Shown here in pieces: positions 55,935-64,000 of a stretch of DNA of 64,000 nucleotides (its first letter is position 1; every line of letters starts with the position of its first letter). This stretch comes from Arthrobacter mangrovi (GTDB lineage Bacteria; Actinomycetota; Actinomycetes; Actinomycetales; Micrococcaceae), in assembly GCF_026011795.1 (NCBI RefSeq), contig NZ_BRVS01000003.1:1-64000 (forward strand), written 5' to 3'. A model generated the notes under the pieces. It searched no databases, was not told the origin of the DNA, and worked only from the letters and a program-made list of their open reading frames with translations. The translations under genes and the position numbers were made by a program.

Positions 55935-56576
55935 ATGAGGATCATCGGGGCCGGGACACGCGAAGACCACGAATACCGCGAACTCCACACCTTCTGGACC
56001 GTCCCCAACCTGATCACGGTCCTGCGCTTCCTGGCGGTGCCATTGTTCGTCTGGCTGGTGGTCCGGGGGGACTACCTCGAGGCGACGATCGTGCTGGCAG
56101 TCCTGGGATCGACCGACTGGGTGGACGGGTACATCGCCCGGCGTTTCGACCAGATCTCAAGCGTGGGCAAATGGCTGGATCCGCTGGCGGACCGGCTGGC
56201 GATGATCGTCGTCGCCGTGACGTTCTTCGCCACAGGCATTGCGCCGCTGTGGCTGCTGCTCGTCCTCGTGATACCCGATGCGATCCTGCTGGTCTACGCG
56301 CTGGTGCTGTTCCGGGGAATCCCGGACCTGCCCGTGACGTACATCGGCAAGATCCGGACGGCGCTGCTCCTGGCCGGGACGCCGCTGCTGTTGCTCCACC
56401 GGGCCCTGGAACCCGGGCATGAATGGCTGCAGGTCCTCGCCTACGTCCTGCTGGTGCTGGGCTGCCTGGGGCACCTGGTCGCCTGGTGGGGGTACATGCG
56501 CGCCGCGCGGCTCAAGCACCGCACGCTGCGGCCGACCCTGGGCGACGATGTTCCGGAAGCCCGGGCACATGAGTGA
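55935..56576 (+). CDS. CDP-alcohol phosphatidyltransferase
   Basis: The product is 213 aa from ATG 55935 (GAGGGGCAGC upstream). The full CDP-OH motif is present: Asp61, Asp64-Gly65, Ala68-Arg69, Gly78, Asp82 and Asp86 in DWVDGYIARR...GKWLDPLADR. Four to six helices follow. It transfers a phosphatidyl group from CDP-diacylglycerol to an alcohol. PgsA-type phosphatidylglycerophosphate or cardiolipin synthesis is plausible; the acceptor is not determined. Confidence 0.9.
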   Translation: MRIIGAGTREDHEYRELHTFWTVPNLITVLRFLAVPLFVWLVVRGDYLEATIVLAVLGSTDWVDGYIARRFDQISSVGKWLDPLADRLAMIVVAVTFFATGIAPLWLLLVLVIPDAILLVYALVLFRGIPDLPVTYIGKIRTALLLAGTPLLLLHRALEPGHEWLQVLAYVLLVLGCLGHLVAWWGYMRAARLKHRTLRPTLGDDVPEARAHE

Positions 56577-56624
56577 CCCCGGAACCGGGCGCCCCGCGGG
56601 AGCGCCGGCCGCAGTCAGGACCGC

Positions 56625-57542
56625 ATGGTCTGGCTAGCCATCCTCAGCGCCCTATGCGGCGCCTTCTTCCTGGCGCTGGGAACGCAGCGCCAGGCGAGCG
56701 CCGTCCAGGCGAACACCGGAGGGCTGTCGCTGACGGTGGGCGGCCTCCTGCGCATGCTCCGCAATCCGCGGTGGGTCCTCGGACTATTGATGCTGGGCGT
56801 CGGCATGGGCCTGAACGTCTTCGCACTGGTGAGCGCGCCGCTCACCGTGGTCCAGCCCATAGGCGCCATCGCGCTGGTCATTACGACGATCATCAACTCC
56901 AAGGACCAGGGGATCCGGCTCAACCGGATCACCGTCGTGGCCATCACCGCCTGCGTTGCCGGCAGCGCGGGTTTCGTGCTGCTGGCCGTGAACGTCACGG
57001 GCGAAAACCATCCGGTCACCCCCGCAGAGGAGCTGTCGACGGTACTTCTGCTCGCCGTCGTCGTTGCCGTGTTCCTCACACTGCAGCTGACATTCAGGCG
57101 TCGCCTGAACGCGTTCACCTACATCCTGGGCGCGGGCATGCTGTTCGGTTTCGTGGCCGTGCTGGTCCGGATCATCGGCCTGAACCTGTTCAATCCGGAC
57201 GGCGGCTTCCTAGCCAATGTCCCGGTCTTCAGCGTCATCGCCATCGCCGCCGCTGCAGGCCTCGGTTCCTGGTTCGTCCAGAGCGCCTATTCGAGCGGGC
57301 CGCCGGACCTGGTGATCGCCGGGCTTACCGTCATCGACCCGCTCGTCGGTATCGCCATCGGCATTTTCGTGCTCGGCGAACTGCGACCCGACGTCGAACC
57401 CGTGATCGCAATTGCCATGGTTGGCATGGGGTTGGTTGCTATTGTGGGGGTCATCGTTCTATCCCGCCACCATCCTGACGTCCTGCAGAAGCAGGAAGAA
57501 GCACGACGGCGGGCACAGTCCGCCGCCACGAGGAAACCCTAG
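56625..57542 (+). CDS. DMT-superfamily (EamA-like/NIPA-like) transporter
   Basis: The product is 305 aa with about nine to ten hydrophobic segments. It starts MVWLAILSALCGAFFLALGTQ, and later has SAPLTVVQPIGAIALVITTII and GLTVIDPLVGIAIGIFVLGE, the paired-repeat layout of DMT permeases. The C-terminal ~25 residues are charged. The substrate is unknown. It lies between a phospholipid enzyme and a GT4 mannosyl/glucosyltransferase-like gene, so a link with envelope synthesis is possible. Confidence 0.82.
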   Translation: MVWLAILSALCGAFFLALGTQRQASAVQANTGGLSLTVGGLLRMLRNPRWVLGLLMLGVGMGLNVFALVSAPLTVVQPIGAIALVITTIINSKDQGIRLNRITVVAITACVAGSAGFVLLAVNVTGENHPVTPAEELSTVLLLAVVVAVFLTLQLTFRRRLNAFTYILGAGMLFGFVAVLVRIIGLNLFNPDGGFLANVPVFSVIAIAAAAGLGSWFVQSAYSSGPPDLVIAGLTVIDPLVGIAIGIFVLGELRPDVEPVIAIAMVGMGLVAIVGVIVLSRHHPDVLQKQEEARRRAQSAATRKP

Positions 57543-57557
57543 GTACGAACAGAGCAT

Positions 57558-58796
57558 ATGAACAGCATTGCGATTGACCAGCAGGGAGTTCTGCAAGAGG
57601 CGGACAACGGCAAGGGGCAGCGGCCGCTGAAGATCCTCATCGCGGCCGATACCTACCTGCCGGACGTCAATGGTGCCGCGGTTTTCGGCCTTCGGCTGGC
57701 ACAGGCCATGACGCGGAGGGGCCACGATGTCCATGTGATCGCGGCCCGTCCGGGCAAGGGCGCCAGCTACCTCGAGGAACGGCAGGAGGCCCGCGTCCAC
57801 CGGCTGCGGTCGCACTCGGTTCCCACGCACGAGAGCTGGCGAATCTGCTTCCCCTGGGAGATCAAGTCGGAGATCCGGCGGATTTTCGATGACGTGCAGC
57901 CCGACGTCGTGCACATCCAGTGCCACTACATGATCGGCCAGGCCACCATCGCGGAGTCGGTCCGGCGCGGCATCCGAACGATCGCCACCAACCACTTCAT
58001 GCCGGAGAACCTGGAACCGTTCCTGCCATTCCCGCAGTGGTTCCTCGATATCGTCGCGCGGAATTCCTGGCGCGACATGGGCAAGATCATGGGCAGGGCC
58101 GCCGTGGTGACCACGCCGACGCCGCTGGCGGCCAAGGCGATGAAGGACCACGCGCGCCTGGAAAGCGTGCTGCCGCTGTCCAACGGAATCGACTCTGCGC
58201 ATTACGAGCCCGCGGACGGGGAGGTCATCGACAGGCCGGAGCATCCCACGGTGCTCTTCGTCGGCCGCCTGGCCCAGGAGAAGCACGTGGATGTATTGAT
58301 CGAGGCGCTGGCCAAGACGGACCCGGCCCTCAACGTGCACGCCGAGATCGTTGGCGACGGCGAGGTGCGGCCCCAGCTCGAGGCCAAGGTCTCCGAACTG
58401 GACCTCGGCGGACGGGTGAAGTTCCTCGGCTACGTCGATGATGACGAACTGCGCCGCGCGTACCTGCGTGCCACGGTCTTCTGCCAGCCCGGCACGGCGG
58501 AACTGCAGTCGCTGGTCTCGCTGGAAGCGATGTCTGCCAGTAAGCCCGTGCTCCTGGCCAACGCCATGGCGCTGCCGCACCTGGTGGACGACGGCGTGAA
58601 CGGCTACCTGTTCGCGCCCCGTGATGCGACGGACCTGGCGGCGAAACTGGAACTGGTCCTCGGGCAGTCCGAGGCGGAGCTCGAAGCGATGGGGGAGGCC
58701 AGCCACGCCAAGGCCGCCCGACACGCGATCGACAAGACGATGGATACTTTCGAGAGGCTCTACCGGGGTGCTTCAGCGGAGGACTTCAGGCCCTGA
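57558..58796 (+). CDS. GT4 glycosyltransferase (PimB-like)
   Basis: The product is 412 aa. LKILIAADTYLPDVNGAAVFGLRLAQAM is the N-terminal nucleotide-sugar domain entry, FVGRLAQEKHVDVLIEAL the second domain, and AELQSLVSLEAM carries the E-x7-E motif. This resembles actinobacterial glycolipid mannosyl- or glucosyltransferases such as PimB and related enzymes. Together with the CDP-alcohol transferase it suggests glycolipid or lipoglycan synthesis, but the acceptor is unproven. Confidence 0.87.
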   Translation: MNSIAIDQQGVLQEADNGKGQRPLKILIAADTYLPDVNGAAVFGLRLAQAMTRRGHDVHVIAARPGKGASYLEERQEARVHRLRSHSVPTHESWRICFPWEIKSEIRRIFDDVQPDVVHIQCHYMIGQATIAESVRRGIRTIATNHFMPENLEPFLPFPQWFLDIVARNSWRDMGKIMGRAAVVTTPTPLAAKAMKDHARLESVLPLSNGIDSAHYEPADGEVIDRPEHPTVLFVGRLAQEKHVDVLIEALAKTDPALNVHAEIVGDGEVRPQLEAKVSELDLGGRVKFLGYVDDDELRRAYLRATVFCQPGTAELQSLVSLEAMSASKPVLLANAMALPHLVDDGVNGYLFAPRDATDLAAKLELVLGQSEAELEAMGEASHAKAARHAIDKTMDTFERLYRGASAEDFRP

Positions 58797-58903
58797 TTCG
58801 GCGTCCGCCGCGGGGCGAAGTGCATCCGGGAGTTGGGAGCCACTAGTATGTCTACGTTGGCTTGTGCGCCGGACGCGGTCCGTGTGCGGCCTGCAGCTGG
58901 CAG

Positions 58904-58977
58904 GGGGCGGTAGCTCAGCCGGTCAGAGCAGAGGACTCATAATCCTTTGGTCCTGGGTTCAAGTCCCAGTCGCCCTA
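58904..58977 (+). tRNA. tRNA-Met (anticodon CAT, elongator type)
   Basis: A 74-nt cloverleaf: acceptor GGGGCGG pairs with TCGCCCT (two G-U), D-arm GCTCAGCCGGTCAGAGC, anticodon loop CTCATAA, and T-arm CTGGGTTCAAGTCCCAG; discriminator A. It lacks the initiator's unpaired first position and GGG/CCC anticodon stem. A TilS-modified tRNA-Ile(CAU) cannot be fully excluded. Confidence 0.93.
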
Positions 58978-58981
58978 CAGC

Positions 58982-59035
58982 AGAACGCCTAGTCGGTCCC
59001 GGATTCGGGGGAACCGGCTGGGCGTTCTCTTTTTC
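58982..59035 (+). terminator. terminator after tRNA-Met
   Basis: AGAACGCC (58982-58989) pairs with GGCGTTCT (59021-59028), with further internal pairing (GTCGGT/ACCGGC region). CTTTTT follows. Confidence 0.88.
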
Positions 59036-59087
59036 CCTCCGCTGCCTCCCCGGTTCCGGGCCTTCATTGCCCTGCAGCCGCTCATCG

Positions 59088-59113
59088 ACTATGTTACTCA
59101 TGAGTAACATAGT
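59088..59113. promoter_or_regulatory. perfect 26-bp palindrome, TetR-type operator of the acyl-CoA dehydrogenase gene
   Basis: The left half ACTATGTTACTCA is followed directly by its exact reverse complement TGAGTAACATAGT. It lies 43 bp upstream of the acyl-CoA dehydrogenase start. Size and symmetry fit a TetR-family repressor; none is encoded in the window. Confidence 0.8.
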
Positions 59114-59155
59114 GGTGCGGCGGCAGTCGCGCCGGCGAGCGGCAAAGGAGCAGCA

Positions 59156-60346
59156 ATGGGGCGACCCCCGATCGATCTGAACAACCTTCCTTATTCCGAC
59201 GGAGACTTCTTCGGCTTCGAGCGGCAGCTGGAGCCGGCCGAACGCGAGCGGCTCCAAGAGGTGCGCGGATGGCTGGACAAGGAGGTCCGGCCAATTGCAG
59301 TGGACTGCTGGAACAGGGCCGAGTTTCCGATGGAAATCATTCCCAAACTGGCTGAACTGGACGTTGTCTCGCCGGTCCGGCGGCAGGGCTACTCCAATCT
59401 GCTGGCCGGCATGATCCACGCCGAGTTCACCCGGGCCGACACCTCCATCGCGACCTTCATGGGGGTCCACGACGGTTTGTTCACCGGCTCCATCGAAGCG
59501 CTGGCGTCGGAGGAGCAGAAGCAGGCCTGGCTGCCGGACATCTACGCGCTCAAGAAGATCGGGGCCTTCGGCCTGACCGAGCCTCTGGGCGGATCCGACG
59601 TTGCCGGCGGCACCCGCACCACGGCCAGGCGCGACGGCGGCCAATGGATCCTCAACGGGGCCAAGCGGTGGATCGGCAACGCCACCTTCTCCGACTGGGT
59701 GGTCATCTACGCCCGCGACGTCCAGGATGACCAGGTCAAGGGCTTCCTCGTCGACACCACGCTTCCGGGCTTTTCCGCGACCAGGATCGAGAACAAGATC
59801 AGCCTGCGTACCGTGCAGAACGCCGATATCCTCCTGGACAATGTTGCCGTTCCGGATGAGTTCCACCTGAAGGGCGCCAACAGCTTCAAGGACACCAACA
59901 AGGTGCTGAAGGTCACCCGGCTTGCTGTCGCGTGGCAGGCGGTCGGACAGCAGCTGGCAGCCTTCGATGTGGCCCGCCGCTACTCGCTGGAGCGCCAGCA
60001 GTTCGGCAGGCCGCTGGCATCCTTCCAGCTCGTGCAGGACCAGCTTGTGCAGATCCTCGGCAATGCCGTCGCGTCCATGGGGATGATGGTGCAGCTGGCG
60101 CGGCTGGAGGATGCCGGGGCCGCGCGCGACGAACAGTCCGCCCTCGCCAAAGCATTCACGACGGCGCGCATGCGGGAAAGCGTAGCGTTGGGGCGCAGCA
60201 TCCTGGGCGGCAACGGCATTGTCACCGACTATGAGATGGCCAAGATCTTCGCCGATGCGGAAGCCATCTACTCCTACGAGGGAACGCACGAGATCAACAG
60301 CCTGGTCGTCGGCCGCTCCGTCACCGGCATTCCCGCCTTCGTTTAG
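59156..60346 (+). CDS. acyl-CoA dehydrogenase (GCDH-like branch)
   Basis: The product is 396 aa. ATG at 59156 follows AAAGGAGCAGC. The FAD-binding block is AFGLTEPLGGSDVAGG, the C-terminal helix bundle begins at the RQQFGRPLASFQ-like ERQQFGRPLASFQLVQ, and the catalytic base is Glu375 in YSYEGTHEIN. Overall it resembles glutaryl-CoA dehydrogenase. However, the arginine that binds the glutarate carboxylate (Arg94 in the human mature enzyme) aligns with an Ala in RADTSIATFM. So a neutral or branched acyl-CoA substrate is more likely. It is probably repressed through the adjacent 26-bp palindrome. Confidence 0.9.
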   Translation: MGRPPIDLNNLPYSDGDFFGFERQLEPAERERLQEVRGWLDKEVRPIAVDCWNRAEFPMEIIPKLAELDVVSPVRRQGYSNLLAGMIHAEFTRADTSIATFMGVHDGLFTGSIEALASEEQKQAWLPDIYALKKIGAFGLTEPLGGSDVAGGTRTTARRDGGQWILNGAKRWIGNATFSDWVVIYARDVQDDQVKGFLVDTTLPGFSATRIENKISLRTVQNADILLDNVAVPDEFHLKGANSFKDTNKVLKVTRLAVAWQAVGQQLAAFDVARRYSLERQQFGRPLASFQLVQDQLVQILGNAVASMGMMVQLARLEDAGAARDEQSALAKAFTTARMRESVALGRSILGGNGIVTDYEMAKIFADAEAIYSYEGTHEINSLVVGRSVTGIPAFV

Positions 60347-60352
60347 GCCCGG

Positions 60353-60880
60353 CTAGCTACCCTGCCCGGGGCGGGGGAGGAGTACGGAGGGGCGCAGGTC
60401 GATGACGAACTGCAGCGGGTTGACGTACTCCTCGCCCAGCCTGACACCCCAGTGGAAGCAGCCGGGGGAGCAATGGGTGGTTCCGGCTATGGTGCCTAGG
60501 ATGTCCCCCGCCGCCACCGAATCACCCTTGCGCAGGCCGCTCTCCACGGGCTCGAAGCTGCTGCGCAGTCCGCCGCCGTGGTCGATAGTGACGACTCCGC
60601 GGTCGACGACAGTGCCGACGAAGCTGACCCGGCCTGCCTCGGGAGCCAGCACGTCGCTTCCGTCCGCCCCGGCCAGGTCCACTCCGCGGTGGCCGCTGAG
60701 CCACGGCTCCGGCGGTGGGTCGAAAGTGCCCAGGACCTCGGGGGCAGGATCCGCCGGCCAGTCCCAGTCGGGTGCGAAGCCGGCGGCTGCGGCTCCGGTC
60801 CCGGCAGCTGGCATCGGTAGTACCAGGGCCGCGGCCAGGAGGGGCGCGGCCGCCCGCATTGCCATTGCATGAATCGCCAT
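60353..60880 (-). CDS. exported M23-type (LytM) peptidase-like protein
   Basis: The product is 175 aa with an N-terminal signal peptide (hydrophobic 8-24, Ala-rich cleavage region ~25-34). The LytM zinc ligands are His64 and Asp68 in HRGVDLAG and His143 in CFHWGVR. The usual HxH is Cys141-Phe-His143: the metal ligand is kept but the first, catalytic His is replaced by Cys. It may cleave peptidoglycan weakly or serve as an activator. It is convergent with the acyl-CoA dehydrogenase gene. Confidence 0.85.
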   Translation of the reverse strand: MAIHAMAMRAAAPLLAAALVLPMPAAGTGAAAAGFAPDWDWPADPAPEVLGTFDPPPEPWLSGHRGVDLAGADGSDVLAPEAGRVSFVGTVVDRGVVTIDHGGGLRSSFEPVESGLRKGDSVAAGDILGTIAGTTHCSPGCFHWGVRLGEEYVNPLQFVIDLRPSVLLPRPGQGS

Positions 60881-61325
60881 GCTCCGATCCTGCCGGCCGG
60901 GCTGTCCGGGCGGGCATGGCGTGTGCCGGAATGTGGGCGGGCGTCACCTCTGGCAGGCCTGTGCAGGGGGAGTGCGGAGAGGTCCGGAGGCTGCGGTCCG
61001 GCCGGGCTCTCCGTAAGTTGGTGCCCTCGCGCTGTAGTACACTAGGCGGAGCAGTTTCCTGTCTCCATGAGTCATGTCCAAACGAAGTGCGGATCTGAGA
61101 TGAAGAACGAACTGACTACGCGCATCTGTTACCCGCCGGGGATTCTCCCCGATCGGGGTATGTCCAGGCGGTCCGGCTCGGCCGGTCCGGACGTGCGCCC
61201 TGATCCTCGTTGACCAGGGCTGGCCGGTGCCAGGAGCCCCGCCCAACCGGGCTGCGGGCTGACAACCGTCTATAGGCAGTATGGCCTGCGCGACGCGCGC
61301 GGATACTGCCGGAAGGAGTGACGAC
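60881..61325 (+). other. intergenic region and leader of rpsB
   Basis: No supported gene lies in these 445 bases, which hold the divergent promoters of the M23-type gene and rpsB. A candidate -10 (TACACT, 61038-61043) lies about 280 bp before rpsB, implying a long structured leader. GC-rich inverted segments occur (CCCCGATCGGGG at 61149), but I recognise no known ribosomal leader. Confidence 0.4.
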
Positions 61326-62198
61326 ATGCCAGTCGTTACCATGCGCCAGCTGCTCGACAGCGGCGTTCATTTTGGCCACCAGACCCGTCGCTGGAACCCG
61401 AAGATGAAGCGCTTCATCTTCACCGAGCGCAACGGCATCTACATCATCGACCTGCAGCAGTCGCTGTCCTACATCGACCGCGCCTACGAGTTCGTCAAGG
61501 CCACCGTGGCCCACGGCGGCACCGTGCTGTTCGTCGGCACCAAGAAGCAGGCGCAGGAAGCCATCGCCGAGCAGGCCACCCGCGTTGGCCAGCCGTACGT
61601 CAACCAGCGCTGGCTGGGCGGCATGCTCACCAACTTCTCCACGGTCTCCAAGCGCATCCAGCGCCTGAAGGAGCTCGAAGAGATCGACTTCGAAGATGTA
61701 GCCGGTTCCAGCCACACCAAGAAGGAACTCCTGCTGCTGCAGCGCGAGAAGACCAAGCTGGAAACCACCTTGGGCGGCATCCGCAACCTGACCAAGGCTC
61801 CGTCCGTGGTCTGGATCGTGGACACCAAGAAGGAGCACCTGGCCGTTGACGAGGCCAAGAAGCTGAACATCCCCGTGGTGGCCATCCTCGACACCAACTG
61901 CGACCCGGATGAGGTCGACTTCCCGATCCCGGGCAACGACGACGCCATCCGCTCCGTAAACCTGCTGACCCGCGTCGTGGCCGACGCCGTTGCCGAGGGC
62001 CTGATCGCGCGCAACAACCGTGCTGCGGGCGGCGGCGCTGCTGCCGGCGGCACCGAAGAGCCGCTGGCCGAGTGGGAACGCGAGCTGCTCGAGGGTTCCG
62101 CTTCCGCCGAGGCTCCGGCTGCGGAGGCTCCGGCTGCCGAGGCCGCTTCGGCCGAAGCATCCGCCGAAGCCCCGGCCGAGGGCGAGACCGAAAAGTAA
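61326..62198 (+). CDS. rpsB: 30S ribosomal protein S2
   Basis: The product is 290 aa. ATG at 61326 ([19 protein letters not shown]) follows GGAAGGAGTGACGAC. The S2 core runs to ~residue 235. The C-terminal ~45 residues are an Ala/Glu-rich tail built of EAPAAEA-type units, common in actinobacterial S2. It joins the 30S head via S1/bS21-side contacts late in assembly. Confidence 0.98.
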   Translation: MPVVTMRQLLDSGVHFGHQTRRWNPKMKRFIFTERNGIYIIDLQQSLSYIDRAYEFVKATVAHGGTVLFVGTKKQAQEAIAEQATRVGQPYVNQRWLGGMLTNFSTVSKRIQRLKELEEIDFEDVAGSSHTKKELLLLQREKTKLETTLGGIRNLTKAPSVVWIVDTKKEHLAVDEAKKLNIPVVAILDTNCDPDEVDFPIPGNDDAIRSVNLLTRVVADAVAEGLIARNNRAAGGGAAAGGTEEPLAEWERELLEGSASAEAPAAEAPAAEAASAEASAEAPAEGETEK

Positions 62199-62244
62199 AT
62201 CCGATCTCCCCGGCACTCCGTTCGCGGCCTGCCGGGTCTCCACT

Positions 62245-62277
62245 GCTGCGGCTGGCCGGTACCCGGCCAGCCGCAGC
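62245..62277 (+). promoter_or_regulatory. perfect 15-bp hairpin between rpsB and tsf
   Basis: GCTGCGGCTGGCCGG (62245-62259) pairs perfectly with its complement at 62263-62277 over a 3-nt loop. No T-run follows, so it is more likely a partial terminator, processing site or stabiliser between the two cotranscribed genes. Confidence 0.8.
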
Positions 62278-62321
62278 GGCGGAACAGCATTAGTACTTAC
62301 TACGGAGGGACTGGAGTCCAA

Positions 62322-63161
62322 ATGGCGAATTACACCGCTGCTGATATCAAGGCTCTGCGCGAGCGCACCGGCGCCGGCATGATGGATGTGAAGAAGGCTC
62401 TCGACGAGGCCAACGGCGATGCCGACAAGGCCGTGGAGCTTATCCGTATCAAGGGCCTGAAGGGCGCAACCAAGCGCGAAGGCCGTTCCACCGCCGAGGG
62501 CCTGGTAGCTGCCAAGGTCATCGACGGAACCGTCGGCGTCATGGTCGAGGTCAACTGCGAGACCGACTTTGTGGCCAAGTCCGCCAAGTTCATCGACCTC
62601 GCCGACAAGGTCCTGTCCGTCGCCGTCGATTCCGGCGCTTCGGACCTGGAATCGCTGCTGGCCGCCCAGGTGGACGGCAAGCCGCTGAACGAGGTCGTCG
62701 TCGAAGAGGGCGCCGTGCTGGGCGAGAAGGTCGTTGTCCGCCGCCTGGCCCGCGTCGAGGGCAAGACCGTCGATGCCTACCTGCACAAGACGTCCAAGGA
62801 CCTCCCGGCCCAGGTCGGCGTGCTGTTCGCCGTCGACGCCGAGGGTGACGCGGCTGTGGCGGCCGCCCACGACGTGGCCGTCCACACCGCTGCCTTCGCT
62901 CCGACCTACCTCACCCGCGAGGAAGTTCCGGCCGAGACCGTCGAGAACGAGCGCCGCATCGCCGACGAGACCGCACGCGCCGAGAACAAGCCCGAGGCCG
63001 CGCTGCCGAAGATCGTCGAAGGCCGGCTGAACGGCTTCTTCAAGGAGATCGTGCTGCTCGACCAGCCGTTCGCCAAGGACCCGAAGGTCTCCGTTGGCAA
63101 GGTCCTCGAGCAGGCCGGCGCCAACGCAACCGCTTTCGCGCGTTTCCGCGTGGGTGCCTGA
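62322..63161 (+). CDS. tsf: elongation factor Ts
   Basis: The product is 279 aa. ATG at 62322. The N-terminal UBA-like domain (KALRERTGAGMMDVKKALDEANGD) and the TDFVAKS motif (CETDFVAKSAKF) are clear. It exchanges GDP for GTP on EF-Tu. It follows rpsB and precedes pyrH, the standard order. Confidence 0.98.
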   Translation: MANYTAADIKALRERTGAGMMDVKKALDEANGDADKAVELIRIKGLKGATKREGRSTAEGLVAAKVIDGTVGVMVEVNCETDFVAKSAKFIDLADKVLSVAVDSGASDLESLLAAQVDGKPLNEVVVEEGAVLGEKVVVRRLARVEGKTVDAYLHKTSKDLPAQVGVLFAVDAEGDAAVAAAHDVAVHTAAFAPTYLTREEVPAETVENERRIADETARAENKPEAALPKIVEGRLNGFFKEIVLLDQPFAKDPKVSVGKVLEQAGANATAFARFRVGA

Positions 63162-63224
63162 TAGCATCGCGGATAGCATCTAGAGGATCCGGCGCCGACA
63201 GGCACTGATCCGACCAGCGAGGAG

Positions 63225-63256
63225 GGGGTGGTCACCAGCGGTGGCCGCCCCTTTTT
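63225..63256 (+). terminator. intrinsic terminator between tsf and pyrH
   Basis: GGGGTGGTCACC (63225-63236) pairs with GGTGGCCGCCCC (63240-63251), including two G-U pairs, and is followed by TTTTT. It should end the rpsB-tsf transcript, so pyrH probably has additional transcription from elsewhere or relies on readthrough. Confidence 0.85.
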
Positions 63257-63320
63257 CCTGCCCGAAACCGTCAACGAACCCAGCTACAACTGTCGAACCA
63301 AAGCACGCCCGGGAGGCACG

Positions 63321-64000
63321 ATGGAATCCCAGACCGTAACCGAAACCAAGCACGCAGACGTTCTTCCCAAGAGGCGGCGGGTCCTTCTCAAGCTCTCCGG
63401 TGAGGTCTTCGGCGGCGGCAAGCTCGGCGTCGATCCCGATACCGTGCGGGGGATCGCCAAGCAGATCGCGGCGACCGTCGGTGAGGTCGAAGTCGCCATC
63501 GTCGTCGGCGGCGGGAACTTCTTCCGCGGTGCGGAGCTCTCCCAGTCCGGCATGGACCGGTCCCGCGCCGACTACATGGGCATGCTCGGCACCGTGATGA
63601 ACTGCCTGGCCCTCCAGGACTTCCTGGAGCAGGCGGGCGTGGACACCCGCGTCCAGAGCGCCATCACCATGGGCCAGGTAGCCGAGGCCTACATTCCGCG
63701 CCGCGCCATCCGCCACATGGAGAAGGGCCGGGTCGTGATCTTCGGCGCCGGCGCCGGTCTGCCTTATTTCTCCACCGACACCGTCGCAGCCCAGCGCGCG
63801 CTGGAAGTGCATGCCGACGTCGTACTCATGGCGAAGAACGGGGTGGACGGGGTCTACACGGCCGACCCGAAGAAGGACCCGCAGGCGCAGAAGCTCGACA
63901 CGCTGACCTACGACGACGCCATGCGGCGGAACATCCGGGTCATGGACCAGACCGCTTTCAGCCTCTGCAAGGATTACAAGCTGTCCATGGTCGTCTTCGG
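63321..64000 (+). CDS. pyrH: uridylate kinase, truncated at window edge
   Basis: The frame is open from ATG 63321 (GGGAGGCACG upstream) to the edge: 226 codons of an expected ~240-245. Amino-acid-kinase signatures: [34 protein letters not shown] and [23 protein letters not shown]. It phosphorylates UMP to UDP. Its N-terminus carries ~16 extra residues ([16 protein letters not shown]). Confidence 0.96.
   Translation, partial: MESQTVTETKHADVLPKRRRVLLKLSGEVFGGGKLGVDPDTVRGIAKQIAATVGEVEVAIVVGGGNFFRGAELSQSGMDRSRADYMGMLGTVMNCLALQDFLEQAGVDTRVQSAITMGQVAEAYIPRRAIRHMEKGRVVIFGAGAGLPYFSTDTVAAQRALEVHADVVLMAKNGVDGVYTADPKKDPQAQKLDTLTYDDAMRRNIRVMDQTAFSLCKDYKLSMVVF

Noticed and set aside
58904-58977. initiator tRNA-fMet
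   Set aside because: The first acceptor position can pair (G-U), and the anticodon stem lacks three consecutive G-C pairs.
61116-63179. 687-codon minus-strand frame across rpsB and tsf
   Set aside because: It lies antisense to two essential, well-conserved genes and reads as low-complexity Gly/Leu/Asp sequence.

Overview
The window comes from a very GC-rich chromosome of an actinobacterium. Its gene content points to Micrococcaceae and Arthrobacter-like relatives: a DUF222-type protein, GatCAB amidotransferase, a SAM-IV riboswitch, an actinobacterial hut cluster with a formimidoylglutamate deiminase, and the rpsB-tsf-pyrH order. The genus is an inference. Nearly all genes look like resident chromosomal genes. 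There is no phage, insertion sequence, plasmid module or CRISPR array.

Layout. 1-3 kb: left-truncated DUF222 protein (-), an unknown membrane-anchored coiled-coil protein and a GNAT acetyltransferase. 3-6.4 kb: gatC-gatA-gatB. 6.4-6.7 kb: an array of GCTCCGGTTTGG-like words ending in a long hairpin. 6.7-11 kb: an APH-fold kinase, and a glycogen-debranching-like enzyme with a GT4 glycosyltransferase. 11-16.5 kb: a minus-strand aldehyde cluster (GAF regulator, MFS exporter, aldehyde dehydrogenase, DUF779). 16.7-21.4 kb: a cytochrome P450, divergent from a threonine-degradation operon (tdh, kbl, DUF695-like). 21.4-31.7 kb: a secreted SGNH esterase and a complete histidine utilisation locus. In that locus a solute-binding lipoprotein and hutH run leftwards, and IclR-hutU-M20 hydrolase-hutF-hutI run rightwards. 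31.7-35 kb: small accessory genes, including an internally deleted AbiEi-like gene and two more copies of the long hairpin. 35-37.7 kb: SAM-IV riboswitch, metY and metX. 37.7-44.2 kb: hydrolases, an AlkZ-like winged-helix protein, an S4-domain protein and a DMT transporter. 44.4-53.3 kb: glyS, GNAT, yibE/F, dusB, dgt, dnaG and tRNA-Asn. 53.4-60.9 kb: beta-glucosidase, envelope and lipid genes, tRNA-Met, an acyl-CoA dehydrogenase behind a perfect 26-bp palindrome, and an M23-type protein. 61-64 kb: rpsB, tsf and the start of pyrH.

How the genes work together. GatCAB matures Asn-tRNA and/or Gln-tRNA. Tdh and Kbl convert threonine to glycine and acetyl-CoA. The hut genes take histidine to glutamate through N-formylglutamate; no HutG is present, so the M20 amidohydrolase is the likely deformylase. 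MetX and MetY make homocysteine under SAM control.

No wholly new multi-gene system was found. The strongest leads are: (i) a family of long nested palindromes in three intergenic spacers, one preceded by an eight-fold array of its own arm; (ii) short tandem repeats that have expanded in frame inside unrelated genes (kinase, primase, MFS tail, DUF222 protein), with a similar 33-bp repeat in a spacer; (iii) three clear orphan operators (25.3, 41.0 and 59.1 kb).
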